Positions 25,813 to 35,445 of a DNA stretch of 64,000 nt are shown here, one piece after another. This DNA comes from Desulfovibrio sp. JY. GTDB taxonomy: Bacteria > Desulfobacterota > Desulfovibrionia > Desulfovibrionales > Desulfovibrionaceae. Location: positions 496,001 to 560,000 of the forward strand of contig CP082962.1 in NCBI GenBank assembly GCA_021730285.1. Direction: 5' to 3'. The first letter of the stretch is position 1; each line of letters starts with the position of its first letter. The notes beneath the pieces are model-generated. The model searched no databases, was not told the origin of the DNA, and worked only from the letters and a program-made list of their open reading frames with translations. Position numbers and translations under genes: made by a program.

Positions 25813-27251
25813 CGAAGCAATGCCTCCGCCAGGATACCTTTCAGCTGATCCCGAAGTTGGGCGGTTTCCTGCTCGGACTGCTCCAACTTGGCAAGAAGCT
25901 CTTCGGGGTCGCCAAGGTCATCTTCTTCGGTATGGGGATTCTTGAAATCGAGGTTGTAGCTACGGGCCTTGACCTCATCGACCGAGACCTTCCAGGCAAC
26001 CTCGTTTTCCTCGCGGTTGTCCCACCAGTCTCGGCATCCCTGGAGATGCTCGAACCGAATCGGCCGGGTCATCGAGTAGGCCTTCTGGCCCTCGGGAACA
26101 CGGTGCTCGTAGAACCAGATATCCTTGGTCGGTTCGCCCTTAACGAAAAAGAGCAGGTTGGTGCCGATACTGGCGTATGGCTTGAACACGCTGTTCGGCA
26201 ACCGCACGATCGTGTGGAGGTTGCACTCCTCCAGGAGGTGTTCCTTCAGCCGCGCCTTGACGCCCTCGCCGAAAAGGGTGCCGTCAGGAAGAACCACGGC
26301 GGCCCGACCACCTGGCTTGAGCAGCCGGATGATCAAGGCCAGAAACAAGTCGGCTGTCTCTTTGGTCTGAAAATGCTTCGGGAAGTTCGACTCGATGCCG
26401 TCTTCCTCGCGCCCACCGAAAGGAGGATTGGTGACGACGATATCCACCCGGTCACTGGCGCTGTAGCTGATGTAGGGCCGGGCCAGGGTGTTGTCGTGGC
26501 GCACGAAACTCGGGTCCTCGATGCCGTGCAGGAGCATGTTGGTCACGCAGAGCATGTGGGGGAGCTGCTTTTTCTCCACGGCACGCAGGGACCGCTGCAT
26601 GAGCTGCTCGTCCTCCACCCGTTTCACGTACTGGTCGCGCATGTGCCGGATGGAGCAGGTGAGGAAGCCGCCAGTGCCGCAGGCAGGGTCAAGCAGCAGC
26701 TCGCCGGGCTTGGGGTCGATTCGGTCCACCATGAAGGCGGTGACGGCCCGAGGCGTATAATACTCGCCGGCATTCCCGGCACTTTGGAGGTCGTTTAGAA
26801 TCTGCTCGTAGATGTCGCCGAAGTGCTGCCGCTCGGCCAAGTCGTTGAAGTCGACCTGATTGATCTTGTTGATGACCTGCCGCATGAGTTGACCGGACTT
26901 CATGTAGTTGTAGGCATCTTCGAAAACTTCGCGAACGACCCGACGTCGACCACCGGAAGCCCCAAGGACCTGAAGGTCCTTAAAGGCCGGAAAGAGTTCA
27001 CTGTTGACGAAGTTCAGCAATTCATCGCCAGTAATACCCTCAGGATCGGCAGCCCAATTGCGCCATTGGAACTTCTCAGGGATCGGCGACTGATAATCTG
27101 TCTTGAGAAGTTCAAGTTCCTGGTCCTGATCATCGAGGATTTTCAGGAAAAACATCCAGCAGAGCTGGGAAATTCGCTGGGCATCACCATCAACGCCAAC
27201 ATCCTGGCGCATGATATCTTGGATGGACTTGACTACGTTGCGGACAGACAT
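25809..27251 (-). CDS. hsdM: Type I restriction-modification N6-adenine methyltransferase subunit
   Basis: 480 residues. An N-terminal helical domain is followed by AdoMet motif I DPACGTGGF (near residue 188) and catalytic motif IV NPPFGG (near 272). This is the N6-adenine class. HsdM and HsdS form the methylase and, with HsdR, the restriction complex. It starts three bases after the hsdR stop and overlaps hsdS by four, so all three genes form one operon. Confidence 0.95.
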   Translation of the reverse strand: MSVRNVVKSIQDIMRQDVGVDGDAQRISQLCWMFFLKILDDQDQELELLKTDYQSPIPEKFQWRNWAADPEGITGDELLNFVNSELFPAFKDLQVLGASGGRRRVVREVFEDAYNYMKSGQLMRQVINKINQVDFNDLAERQHFGDIYEQILNDLQSAGNAGEYYTPRAVTAFMVDRIDPKPGELLLDPACGTGGFLTCSIRHMRDQYVKRVEDEQLMQRSLRAVEKKQLPHMLCVTNMLLHGIEDPSFVRHDNTLARPYISYSASDRVDIVVTNPPFGGREEDGIESNFPKHFQTKETADLFLALIIRLLKPGGRAAVVLPDGTLFGEGVKARLKEHLLEECNLHTIVRLPNSVFKPYASIGTNLLFFVKGEPTKDIWFYEHRVPEGQKAYSMTRPIRFEHLQGCRDWWDNREENEVAWKVSVDEVKARSYNLDFKNPHTEEDDLGDPEELLAKLEQSEQETAQLRDQLKGILAEALLR

Positions 27252-27254
27252 TCG

Positions 27255-29705
27255 TTAAGCAACCTCGTGGTACAATTCGACTTGAAGCTCATGGACAGCT
27301 TGCTCGAAGGCCGCACGTGACCCGAACTGCTTGATAAGCTGCATCGGGGTGCCCATGGCATCGAAGGGGGCGATCTTGAGTAAACTCGGGTCGTCAAGGG
27401 CAAGGACGCCGGCATCCTGATATTTTTCGAGAAGGGCTTCAAGCACGGCCCTGGCCTGGGGGCCATATTTCGTGAACACATCGCGTTTGCGGACGTTCTC
27501 CGCACGTTCGCGCCGCGTCAAGGGCGGCTGATCGAAGGCGACGTGGCAGATAAGATCGAAGGGGTCCAGGTCCTTGTTGACCTCCTCGACCAACGGTTCC
27601 AGGGGCAGGCCCTCGTTGGCAAGTTCTTCGAGGATGGCCTGCTTGCGCTCGGCCGTGTTCCATCGCTGCAAGAAGTTCTCGAGGCTGGCGAAGTGCTTTT
27701 TCAAGGCCTTCTTCGTGAAATCGCGCAGGCTCTCGGTGATGAGCTTCCCCTGCTCGTCGAGGTATTCGACCCGTTCGGCCACGATGGCGACGGCAACGCC
27801 ATCCACGTAGATTTTGCGGGGAGGGTCAACAGGACCGTCACCCCCTGGCGGATCGGGATCGACCAGCACGTCCTCATCTTCACCCGGCTCCGGCGGCAGC
27901 GGTGTCTCGCCATCATCCGGCGGCGGCACGTCAATCGGAGGATCAACAGGGTCATCCTCGCCGGGCTCGTAAATTTGGACCGGAGCGCCGTCGAAGTCAG
28001 GATCGGCGAAGAGGTTGGTCGCACCCCTGAAATCGATGATCGTGAAGTAGTATTTCTTGGTATCCTCGTGGATGCGGGTGCCACGACCGACAATCTGCTT
28101 GAACTCGGTCATGGACTTAATTTCCCGCTCAAGCACGATGAGCCGGCAGGTCTGGGCGTCCACTCCGGTCGAGAGAAGACGGGAAGTCGTCACCAGAACG
28201 GGATACTTGGACTCGGGGTCGATGAAGTTCCCAAGCTGGGCGCAACCGTCCGTATCTCCGCCAGTAATGCGCATCACATACTTCGGGTTTTCATCACAAA
28301 GGTCTTTGTTCTCGTTGACGAGAGCTTGCCGCATACGGGCAGCATGTTCTTGATCAAGGCAGAAGATGATCGTTTTCTGAGATCGATCTCCACTTTCTCG
28401 AAGAAAATCTGAAACTTTCTTGGCAATCAGCTTTGTTCTGCCATCTATCACCAAGTTACGGTCAAAATCTTTTTGATTGTAGACCCGATCTTCAATTTCA
28501 TTACCAAAGATATCGAGCTTCCCCTTTTCAGGACGATATCCTTGAACGTCTCGGTCGATATGGACCTTAACGACTTTATATGGAGCAAGAAAACCGTCTT
28601 TAATTCCTTCCTTCAGCGAGTAACTATACACAGGATCGCCGAAGTACTCGATATTCGAGACGTACTTGGTTTCCTTCGGCGTAGCAGTCAAGCCGATCTG
28701 GGTGGCTGAAGAAAAATGCTCCAAAATCTCGCGCCATGCAGAATCCTCAGCCGCGCTGCCCCGGTGGCACTCGTCGATGACGATCAGGTCGAAGAACCCG
28801 GGCGAGAATTCCCGGTAGAGTTTCTGGCGATCCTCGGGGCCGGTGATGGCCTGATAGAGGCCCAGATAGACCTCGTAGGCGGTGTCGATCCGGCGCTTCT
28901 TGTCGATGGCCGTGGGCAGTTCGGTTTCGGTACCGTCGGCGCGCTCGATCGTCTTGGTCCCCGTACTCAGCTTGGCCATGACCGAACCGAACGGGCGAAA
29001 GTCGTTGACCATGGTCTGGTCGATGAGCACGTTCCGGTCGGCCAAAAATAGGATGCGTTTTTTGCAGCCGGCCTTCCACAGCCGCCAGATGATCTGGAAG
29101 GCGGTGTAGGTCTTGCCGGTGCCGGTCGCCATGACCAGGAGGATGCGGTCTTGCCCCTTAGCGATGGCCTCAACGGCGGCGTTGACGGCATTGACCTGAT
29201 AGTACCTCGGGGTCTTGCCGCTGCCGTCATCAAAATAATCCTGGAGGACGATTCGCTCGGCGTCAGGGGTGATCCCCTTCCAGCGCCGATAGATATCCCA
29301 AAGCTCGGCAGGTGCGGGGAAGGCATCCAGCCTCAGATTTACTTCCTTCTCGGGGCGAAGGCCTGTCTTGTCATGAAAAACGAACCCGTCGCCGTTCGAG
29401 GAGAAGACGAAGGGGATGCCGAGTGTTTCGGCGTATTCGAGGGCTTGCTGCACCCCGTCGCCAACGCAGTGGTTGTTGTCCTTGGCCTCGATAATAGCGA
29501 TGGGGATGTTCGGCTTATAATAGAGGATGTAGTCGGCGCGTTTTCCTTTTCCCCTGGAAACAAGTTTTCCTCGAACGATGATGCGACCTTTGGTGAAGCT
29601 CACTTCCTCTCGAACTTGAAGCATTTTGTCCCAACCAGCCTTGACCAAGGCCGGGGTGATGAACTTCGTACAAACATCACGTTCGCTCAGGGATTTCTTG
29701 TCCAT
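27255..29705 (-). CDS. hsdR: Type I restriction subunit, EcoEI-type
   Basis: 816 residues. The N-terminal nuclease domain carries IAIIEAKDNN (Glu-x-Lys near residue 72). The SF2 translocase has Walker A MATGTGKTYTAF near 192, DECHRGS near 310, and a later helicase motif IVGRGTRIHED. A Pro/Asp-rich linker (about 585-630) precedes a C-terminal domain of the EcoEI_R type. It translocates DNA and cuts unmethylated DNA. It is the first gene of the hsdRMS operon, with its promoter in the AT-rich 100 bases upstream. Confidence 0.94.
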   Translation of the reverse strand: MDKKSLSERDVCTKFITPALVKAGWDKMLQVREEVSFTKGRIIVRGKLVSRGKGKRADYILYYKPNIPIAIIEAKDNNHCVGDGVQQALEYAETLGIPFVFSSNGDGFVFHDKTGLRPEKEVNLRLDAFPAPAELWDIYRRWKGITPDAERIVLQDYFDDGSGKTPRYYQVNAVNAAVEAIAKGQDRILLVMATGTGKTYTAFQIIWRLWKAGCKKRILFLADRNVLIDQTMVNDFRPFGSVMAKLSTGTKTIERADGTETELPTAIDKKRRIDTAYEVYLGLYQAITGPEDRQKLYREFSPGFFDLIVIDECHRGSAAEDSAWREILEHFSSATQIGLTATPKETKYVSNIEYFGDPVYSYSLKEGIKDGFLAPYKVVKVHIDRDVQGYRPEKGKLDIFGNEIEDRVYNQKDFDRNLVIDGRTKLIAKKVSDFLRESGDRSQKTIIFCLDQEHAARMRQALVNENKDLCDENPKYVMRITGGDTDGCAQLGNFIDPESKYPVLVTTSRLLSTGVDAQTCRLIVLEREIKSMTEFKQIVGRGTRIHEDTKKYYFTIIDFRGATNLFADPDFDGAPVQIYEPGEDDPVDPPIDVPPPDDGETPLPPEPGEDEDVLVDPDPPGGDGPVDPPRKIYVDGVAVAIVAERVEYLDEQGKLITESLRDFTKKALKKHFASLENFLQRWNTAERKQAILEELANEGLPLEPLVEEVNKDLDPFDLICHVAFDQPPLTRRERAENVRKRDVFTKYGPQARAVLEALLEKYQDAGVLALDDPSLLKIAPFDAMGTPMQLIKQFGSRAAFEQAVHELQVELYHEVA

Positions 29706-30497
29706 GCAGAACTTCGCCTTTACGCATCCGCGTTCTATAATAACATTCGACTTAGCGAGATAAAAAACCTCTCAAACTGAAATCAAAGCCCCTTTCCTGA
29801 CCATCTTTATCAGGAAAGGACAAGACCAAGAGCACCAGTACGCCGAAACAGTATTAACTATCCAATTTCCTCGATATTTCGCAAGGAAAACCGTAACCCA
29901 CCAAATTGATGCCCTTTTCATCTACCAGAGCAACTCCTGACAAACACTGCCGGCCGACGCCATCCGTCCCAGGGCTGCCCCAAGCCCCTGCCCCGGACAG
30001 CCCCCAGGCGCGCGACCACCTCCCCGCCCTGGGTCGTTCCCAAGGGACCAGGGCAAATCCCCGCCCGCTCCCCCAAATCGCAGGGTGACCCCGCCCCGGC
30101 CCAAAGCCCGTTTTCGCGGCCCCGTGACCGGTCCCTGGCCGAGGACACCTTCCCAGGTCCCATCCTGGTCCATGTGGTAAACACATCCGGCCGATGCAAC
30201 ATCGTACGGAATTACTCATGAAATCCTGGAGGAGAGGTTCTTCGGGTTGGCAGCAGGGTCAAAAGCTTCGTCGTGACAGCCGGGAGAAACCAGTTGAAGA
30301 AGACTACAGCTGGTGCAGCTAGAGGAGGCTGGTCTCTAAAGGCAGAGTGTCATACACTATTGTTACAGCAATAAAGTCAAGCAAGTCCAAGCAAGTCTAC
30401 CAAAACAGCGATCAAAATTTTGTCAAAAAATTTGGTCAAAACCAGCAAAACAGGAGATCATCGATACATATAGCCCTAACAGAAAAAAACTTCGGTT
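29706..30497. other. Gene-free stretch holding direct-repeat copy A
   Basis: The first 150 bases contain the hsdR promoter region. The GC-rich repeat copy A follows (29945-30235), then about 260 AT-rich bases with no convincing frame. Small frames within the repeat are artefacts of its GC content. Confidence 0.5.
29945..30235. repeat. GC-rich direct repeat, copy A (partner 32240-32525)
   Basis: Shares long blocks with 32240-32525, for example GACAGCCCCCAGGC, CAAGGGACCAGGGC, AAATCCCCGCCCGCTCCC and GTGACCCCGCCCCGGCCCAA. Similarity continues into the first codons of the small gene at 32467, which is decayed in this copy. The two copies bracket the two-gene module at 30498-31912. Confidence 0.85.
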
Positions 30498-30773
30498 TTA
30501 CAAAAACAACTTACAAAGTTCTGCTGACAAGTTCTTGCCGCCCCGCTTACTATCACTAGGAGACCCAGAGATACCATGTCGAAACCTATCACTGCCTGAA
30601 AATTGTATAAATTTATGCCCTTCACCATCAACTTCTACTTCAAAACCGATAGCTTTCAGCCGGGAAATTTTCTTTGAATCCAAACCAGCCTCGGTCTTAA
30701 AAATTGACTTCAACTCTTTGCGTTTTTGTTCTCGTACGCCTTTAATTTTATTATTTTCAATAATATCTTTCAC
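30498..30773 (-). CDS. Small protein with HicA/dsRBD-like C-terminal motif, partner of the 380-residue protein
   Basis: 91 residues; its start overlaps the upstream stop in ATGA, so the two are translationally coupled. The N-terminal half is Lys-rich and helical. The second half reads LKAIGFEVEVDGEGHKFIQF, then SGSPSDSKRGGKNLSAELCKLF. A core of Gly-Phe-x-Val, a His-Lys strand and SPSDxxxGxNLxxE recalls a small alpha-beta fold like HicA or a double-stranded RNA-binding domain, but I cannot assign it. AT-rich. Probably works only with its partner. Confidence 0.6.
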   Translation of the reverse strand: MKDIIENNKIKGVREQKRKELKSIFKTEAGLDSKKISRLKAIGFEVEVDGEGHKFIQFSGSDRFRHGISGSPSDSKRGGKNLSAELCKLFL

Positions 30774-31912
30774 AATACAGCTCTCCCTCGAAACAAACCT
30801 AGCCCCCCACCAAATTGACTTTGATACTTGGTCAGGACCTCTATTATTGTATCAAAAATTTCATCATCAAAAAAATCAGATTCATCACCATAAAACAACA
30901 GAGGCTCAGCTTCAGGGTCTATTCCTTTATCGAGTTTATGCGAGATCAAAGCTTTAGACTCAGATTCTTGCTTCAATATCAAAGCATTTTTTTCATCGAT
31001 ACGACGTTCATATTCTTTTCGAATTTGGGCTATAGTCGAACGATTTGCATCACATATAGCATCAATATTGTTTTGAAACACCACATCTTTGTAATGCTCA
31101 ACAGAACACGAAACAGGTATTTGCCTTGCTATCCAAAAGAAACGCACCCTATTAAAAATTCGCTTTACGGAAATCTGCTCAAAGTCGCCATCTTTTGGCA
31201 AAAAAACCCAAGGAACTGACGCACATCGATCAAAACACGCGATTGCACCTCCATGAGGAATTTCAGTACTTGCACAGCAGTCTCTAACAAAGCCAACTCG
31301 GGGAGCGACCACCACATGAGCCATCCCGTAAGTCAGGGCCGCCAATGTATCGGGATTTACAAAATATTTATCATCACGGCTTTTACTGATATAGACGACA
31401 GGCAAAGAAAAAGAACATTCTTGGTTTATTATTTTTCTAGTAACATCTTGACCAGTAGCGTCATCATCTAGATACTTTGCTTTTCCATCTATCAAAAAAC
31501 AATAGTCCGCAGCCGATTTAAGCTTTTCCTTCCAGAGTTTAAAAACATATGGCTTCTTAACGTCAGGAACTGTAAACTGGACAGAAGAGTGTACGTAGTC
31601 TGTTGTAAAAGAAATTATAAATTTATCGGCATTTTTTCTTGCCAAACAAACGGAGGTCCAAGCTTCCTCTCCAACAACCATAACACTAGAAAAATAACCA
31701 AGTTCATAATCATTTTTCCGCATCAAATGGATATCAACCTGCTCATTATCACAAGACAGACTAACTTCACCTTCTGTATAGTCTCCAACAGCATCAATCT
31801 CTTCGCCTATCGCAGTGGCAGTATTATTCTTACGCCACAGCAAACAGATACCCAGAACTTCCGCAACAGAATTCTCTTTAGATATTTCAAAACTCACTGA
31901 GAAGACGCGCAT
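30770..31912 (-). CDS. Unrecognised 380-residue protein of an AT-rich two-gene module
   Basis: ATG at 31912 with GGGGA seven bases upstream. The N-terminal 150 residues are strand-rich. A block near residues 170-205 reads LPVVYISKSRDDKYFVNPDTLAALTYGMAHVVV when taken in two parts, a pattern I associate with uncharacterised bacterial proteins but cannot name. A coiled-coil segment follows (about 290-325, IRKEYERRIDEKNALILKQ) and then an acidic tail. There are no membrane spans and no obvious nuclease or ATPase motif. Composition is unlike the GC-rich repeats on either side. Location among restriction and Septu/SIR2 genes suggests a defence or toxin role. Confidence 0.65.
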   Translation of the reverse strand: MRVFSVSFEISKENSVAEVLGICLLWRKNNTATAIGEEIDAVGDYTEGEVSLSCDNEQVDIHLMRKNDYELGYFSSVMVVGEEAWTSVCLARKNADKFIISFTTDYVHSSVQFTVPDVKKPYVFKLWKEKLKSAADYCFLIDGKAKYLDDDATGQDVTRKIINQECSFSLPVVYISKSRDDKYFVNPDTLAALTYGMAHVVVAPRVGFVRDCCASTEIPHGGAIACFDRCASVPWVFLPKDGDFEQISVKRIFNRVRFFWIARQIPVSCSVEHYKDVVFQNNIDAICDANRSTIAQIRKEYERRIDEKNALILKQESESKALISHKLDKGIDPEAEPLLFYGDESDFFDDEIFDTIIEVLTKYQSQFGGGLGLFRGRAVL

Positions 31913-32239
31913 AAATATCCCCGCGAAAAATTTCTATTGCGAAAAAGAATCAATACCACATGCCACTAAAGATTAACAACGAACACCACTCACACTTCAC
32001 CTCGAAAATTTCCATTAAGAGGAATACTTTCCGAGAAACTCCACAACAAAACTCATCTAAGCAATTATCGCAATCAAGGTCATTGACCATATCCATATTG
32101 CCCAAAAATGGAAAGAGATTTTCAGCGTGTACCAGCAGATACCGACATAGCCAAGTCACCAGTGGACTGGCATTGACCGTGGAGAAATATTTTTTTGGAG
32201 CAACACGTTACTAAACAGCGAGTCGCGGACGAAGGCGTG
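31913..32239. other. Gene-free stretch upstream of the two-gene module
   Basis: AT-rich. It should contain the promoter of the minus-strand module. Near 32188 it has a GAAATATTTTTTTGG element whose core (AAATATTTTTTT) also occurs near 37010 and 43750. No gene is supported. Confidence 0.45.
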
Positions 32240-32525
32240 GGATGGTCGAATGCAGGCAACCCCCTGCCTTGGACAGCCCCCAGGCTCGCGTCCTCCTCCC
32301 CGCCCAGGGCCGTTTCCAAGGGACCAGGGCCAAATCCCCGCCCGCTCCCTCAAATCGCGGGGTGACCCCGCCCCGGCCCAATGCCCGTTTTTCACCGCCG
32401 CCTCGTGACCGGCCCCGTGGCCCAGGATACCTTTTCCGGGTCCCATCCCTGGTCCACGAGGTGAACATGCCGACCGACGCAAAACCGCACGAAATGTCGC
32501 CTGAAATTCTGGAGGAGATCGCCCA
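32240..32525. repeat. GC-rich direct repeat, copy B (partner 29945-30235)
   Basis: This copy runs directly into an intact small gene at 32467. Copy A carries the same junction in decayed form, so B is probably the original and A the duplicate. Confidence 0.85.
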
Positions 32526-32607
32526 GCGGTTCCGGCCGATCGAGCACCTGTTCGACGTCATGTGCGCGGCGGATTCTGGCGTACAGGGCGTCTTTGTGCG
32601 CCGATGA
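32467..32607 (+). CDS. 46-residue hypothetical protein
   Basis: ATG at 32467 behind a weak GAGG. The product is mostly one amphipathic helix (SPEILEEIAQRFRPIEHLFD) and shows no known domain. Support comes from its position as first frame of the plus-strand island block and from partial duplication of its 5' end near 30195. Could be non-coding. Confidence 0.4.
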   Translation: MPTDAKPHEMSPEILEEIAQRFRPIEHLFDVMCAADSGVQGVFVRR

Positions 32608-32727
32608 GCTGAAATCGGCATGCATCTCGCGACAAGCTTTCGGGAACACCTCGAACAAATGGTTGCAACAGCCAGGAACGACGACTGAAGTCCTGGCAAG
32701 TCATCAACTTCAACGGAGGAATAGAAC

Positions 32728-32925
32728 ATGATCGTTTTGGAATTCATCGCCGGAATCGCCTTAGGTGCTGTCGCTGGCGGCGTCATCAAGATGATCACCC
32801 ATGGCGGCGGTGTCATTGTTGGTCGGGACAATGTTCGTAATGCAATCAACAAAGAAGAAAAGAACGTCCGTGGCCGGTTCAACGACCTGAAGGTCACCAA
32901 GGACGACCCGAAATTCTACGAGTAA
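32728..32925 (+). CDS. 65-residue small membrane protein
   Basis: ATG at 32728 with a good GGAGG site. A Gly/Ala-rich hydrophobic helix (IAGIALGAVAGGVIKMI) is followed by a charged tail of about 40 residues (NVRNAINKEEKNVRGRF). It looks like a single-pass protein with a cytoplasmic tail. No family recognised. Confidence 0.65.
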   Translation: MIVLEFIAGIALGAVAGGVIKMITHGGGVIVGRDNVRNAINKEEKNVRGRFNDLKVTKDDPKFYE

Positions 32926-32954
32926 CCGCGAACTTGCCCCGAAGGAGAACTCCC

Positions 32955-33332
32955 ATGGACGACTGGCCGATCATTTTCAGCTACACCCGGGCCCAGGCCA
33001 TCACCGACGGTGTCCTGATCGACGTCACCGCCCAAGCCGCCGAGGTGGGCTTCAAGGTGCACACGGTGGTCACCGACCATCTATATAATAGCTATCTGGT
33101 GCCGCCGGCCGGGCTGGAAGGCGAAGGGCAGTCCGTCGAGGGCCGGCTTCACGACCTCCTGTTTCGCGCCCTGCTCGCGGCTAAGGCTATCAAGAATAGC
33201 GACCGCGCCGAATTCGACGTCCTTTTCCTCATGGCACCGGGGCGGTGGGACACGGCCCATGTTGTGGCGGTCATTGGCCCAGGCGACCAGGGCGAGCCGG
33301 TCCTGACGATCATGCTGCCCGAGGACGATTAG
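32955..33332 (+). CDS. DUF6573-like protein
   Basis: 125 residues; ATG at 32955 with AAGGAG upstream. The opening DDWPIIFSYTRAQAITDGVL with the DVT that follows is the signature of a family common on plasmids and integrative elements (DUF6573). The function is unknown. The presence supports the mobile nature of this block. An in-frame ATG 21 bases upstream has no ribosome site. Confidence 0.75.
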   Translation: MDDWPIIFSYTRAQAITDGVLIDVTAQAAEVGFKVHTVVTDHLYNSYLVPPAGLEGEGQSVEGRLHDLLFRALLAAKAIKNSDRAEFDVLFLMAPGRWDTAHVVAVIGPGDQGEPVLTIMLPEDD

Positions 33333-33660
33333 CCCCAGCCCAGGCCCTGGACCACTCGACGACACATTTTTTCCCTGGCGGGCCATTTGGGCCCAGGCCC
33401 TCTTGACATGCGCGCGGGGTTCCGGGCACAAATTTGATTCTCCCCCTCGGGGAGGCCCGTTCCTTGACAATCAAGAGCCCCGGACAAAACCGCTCGCGCT
33501 TTCGAAATGCCAAGTCACTACGTGGACTTGCCTTGCCAGTGAGTTTTTTTGTTCGGTGGTTCCAGAGACAGTGTTCCCGGGCCCGAGTGCCGGATGAGCC
33601 GCATCTCCAGGTGCGGCGGCGTGTATCGTACGGCAGAAATCGGCCATGAGGAATAACAAC
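33333..33660. other. Gene-free gap with possible promoters
   Basis: Holds two TTGACA hexamers (about 33402 and 33465), each a candidate -35 box for the ATPase gene. No convincing -10 partner or operator could be fixed. Confidence 0.35.
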
Positions 33661-35445
33661 ATGGCGATTTCCTTTGATGATTTCAAACGGAAGAAAGAGG
33701 CTGCCGAAGCAGCTGTCAACGAGTCGATCAAGGAAAAGTTCGTAGCGGCTGCCCAGAAGCTGAAATCGTTAGAGGCCAGCAAAAAGCGTGGCTCTGCACC
33801 CCAGCAGGTCACCCCTCAAGGCAACGCCCAGACTTCCAACTTCGACGACGCGGACGATGACCACGAAGACCCGTTTGACACCATTCTCCGTGACCTTGAC
33901 CTTTTTACCGACCCGAACGGTGTCGGGTACGCGACCATAAAAATAGATCGTATTTATCGTAATTGCAAAATTGGACAGTCGAGCCTGAAGAGAATGATCA
34001 AGGGCTCCTATTTTGACCTTACTGGCCGCCCTCCTAAGGAGAGCGAGCTGAAGACATTCTGTGACAAGATCGAGTACTTAAGCGAACGCCAAGGCATCAC
34101 CAAAGAAGTCTATGTCCGCTTCGCCCATGTCGATGACGAGATTTACATCGACCTCGGCGACAAGCTCGGCCGGGCCGTGCATATCACCTCGGCCGGCTGG
34201 CAGGTAGTCACGAACCCGCCTGTGAAGTTCATCCGGTACGGCCACATGCTGCCGTTGCCGGTTCCCCTTCGCAACGGCGACTACCGCAACCTCCTAAAAT
34301 CCTTGAACCTAAAGACCAAGGACGACGAACTGCTCGTTTTGACGTGGCCCTTGGTGGCCGCCATCTCGAGCATCTCTCATGCCCCCCTGATCTTCCACGG
34401 CGCGCCCGGAGCTTGCAAATCCGGGTCGATCTCCGCCTTGCGAGGACTGCTTGACCCGTCGGCCCCTATGCACACCTACGTCCAAAAAAACGTGGATGAT
34501 GCGGCGCTGTACATCGAGCAAAACGCCATCCCGGCCTTCGACAACCTGACGACCATCACCAAGGACGTCGAGAACGTCATGTGCTTGGCAGCGACAGGCG
34601 GGGCCTTTACCACGCGGCGTCTGTACAAGAACGACGAGATGGTCGCTTACCAGCTCAAGCGGGCCATGCTCATCACGGCCCTGGAACTCCCGACAAGAGC
34701 CCCCGACTTCTTGGACCGGGCCATCGTGGTGGCCCTCGACCGCGTGACACCGGACAAGCGGCGGCCTGAAAGCCAAGTCAAGCGGGAATACGCGCAAGAC
34801 CTGCCCGGCATCCTGGGCGGCATGTGCGACCACCTCTCCAAGATGCTCGACCTGTACGGCAAGGTCATCTTGCCGGCCGACCTGCCCCGGATGGGCGACC
34901 ACGTCATCTGGGGGTGCGTTGCCGCAGTGGCCCTCGACTATAGCCAGGACGACTTCATCAAGGCCTATAACCGCGCTGCGCTTCGTGCCCAGCAGAATGC
35001 CCTGGAGGACGACGACTTCGCCACCGTGCTGGTCAATTTCCTCTACGACACCAAGTTGTCCGAGATGGAGAGCTATGTCTCGGAAGTTTTGGAGGCCCTC
35101 AGGGACTACGCTGCCAAGCGCGGGATCGGCCGGGGAGTCTTGCCCAAAGCGCCCAACGTCTTCTCGCGACGCCTGAAGGAGATCACCAAATACTTGGAGC
35201 TCGCGGGCTGGCAGTGCGAGCTCTTGCCTTTGGACAAGAGAGGGCGACCGGTGTCGTTCACCCAGCTCAGCCCTGCGGAACCGGACGTCGACCAGGAAGT
35301 CGACTTGGCCCCAGCCTCCGAGCCCATGCTGGAGGACTTCCCCCTGACGCTTGACCGGGACGAGTGGAGCCAGGCCTTAGAGGCTGACGCTGGCGACATC
35401 GACGGCGCGGCCGAAAACAGCGCGCCCATTCTGGCGCAACCCTAA
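33661..35445 (+). CDS. Mobile-element primase/helicase-type ATPase (first of two)
   Basis: 594 residues from the ATG at 33661, with GAGG nine bases upstream; an ATG at 33646 is also in frame. The N-terminal 200 residues include a charged linker. The ATPase core has P-loop GAPGACKSG, then a Walker-B-like AIPAFDNLTTI, then ATGGAFTTRRLY and an arginine-finger-like RAPDFLDRAIVV. This layout is that of the D5/VapE-like ATPases encoded by satellites and integrative islands, which usually serve element replication. The gene at 38468 is a divergent relative. The Cys where many P-loops have Gly parallels the Ala seen in relatives and need not abolish activity. The C-terminal 60 residues are acidic. 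Confidence 0.7.
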   Translation: MAISFDDFKRKKEAAEAAVNESIKEKFVAAAQKLKSLEASKKRGSAPQQVTPQGNAQTSNFDDADDDHEDPFDTILRDLDLFTDPNGVGYATIKIDRIYRNCKIGQSSLKRMIKGSYFDLTGRPPKESELKTFCDKIEYLSERQGITKEVYVRFAHVDDEIYIDLGDKLGRAVHITSAGWQVVTNPPVKFIRYGHMLPLPVPLRNGDYRNLLKSLNLKTKDDELLVLTWPLVAAISSISHAPLIFHGAPGACKSGSISALRGLLDPSAPMHTYVQKNVDDAALYIEQNAIPAFDNLTTITKDVENVMCLAATGGAFTTRRLYKNDEMVAYQLKRAMLITALELPTRAPDFLDRAIVVALDRVTPDKRRPESQVKREYAQDLPGILGGMCDHLSKMLDLYGKVILPADLPRMGDHVIWGCVAAVALDYSQDDFIKAYNRAALRAQQNALEDDDFATVLVNFLYDTKLSEMESYVSEVLEALRDYAAKRGIGRGVLPKAPNVFSRRLKEITKYLELAGWQCELLPLDKRGRPVSFTQLSPAEPDVDQEVDLAPASEPMLEDFPLTLDRDEWSQALEADAGDIDGAAENSAPILAQP

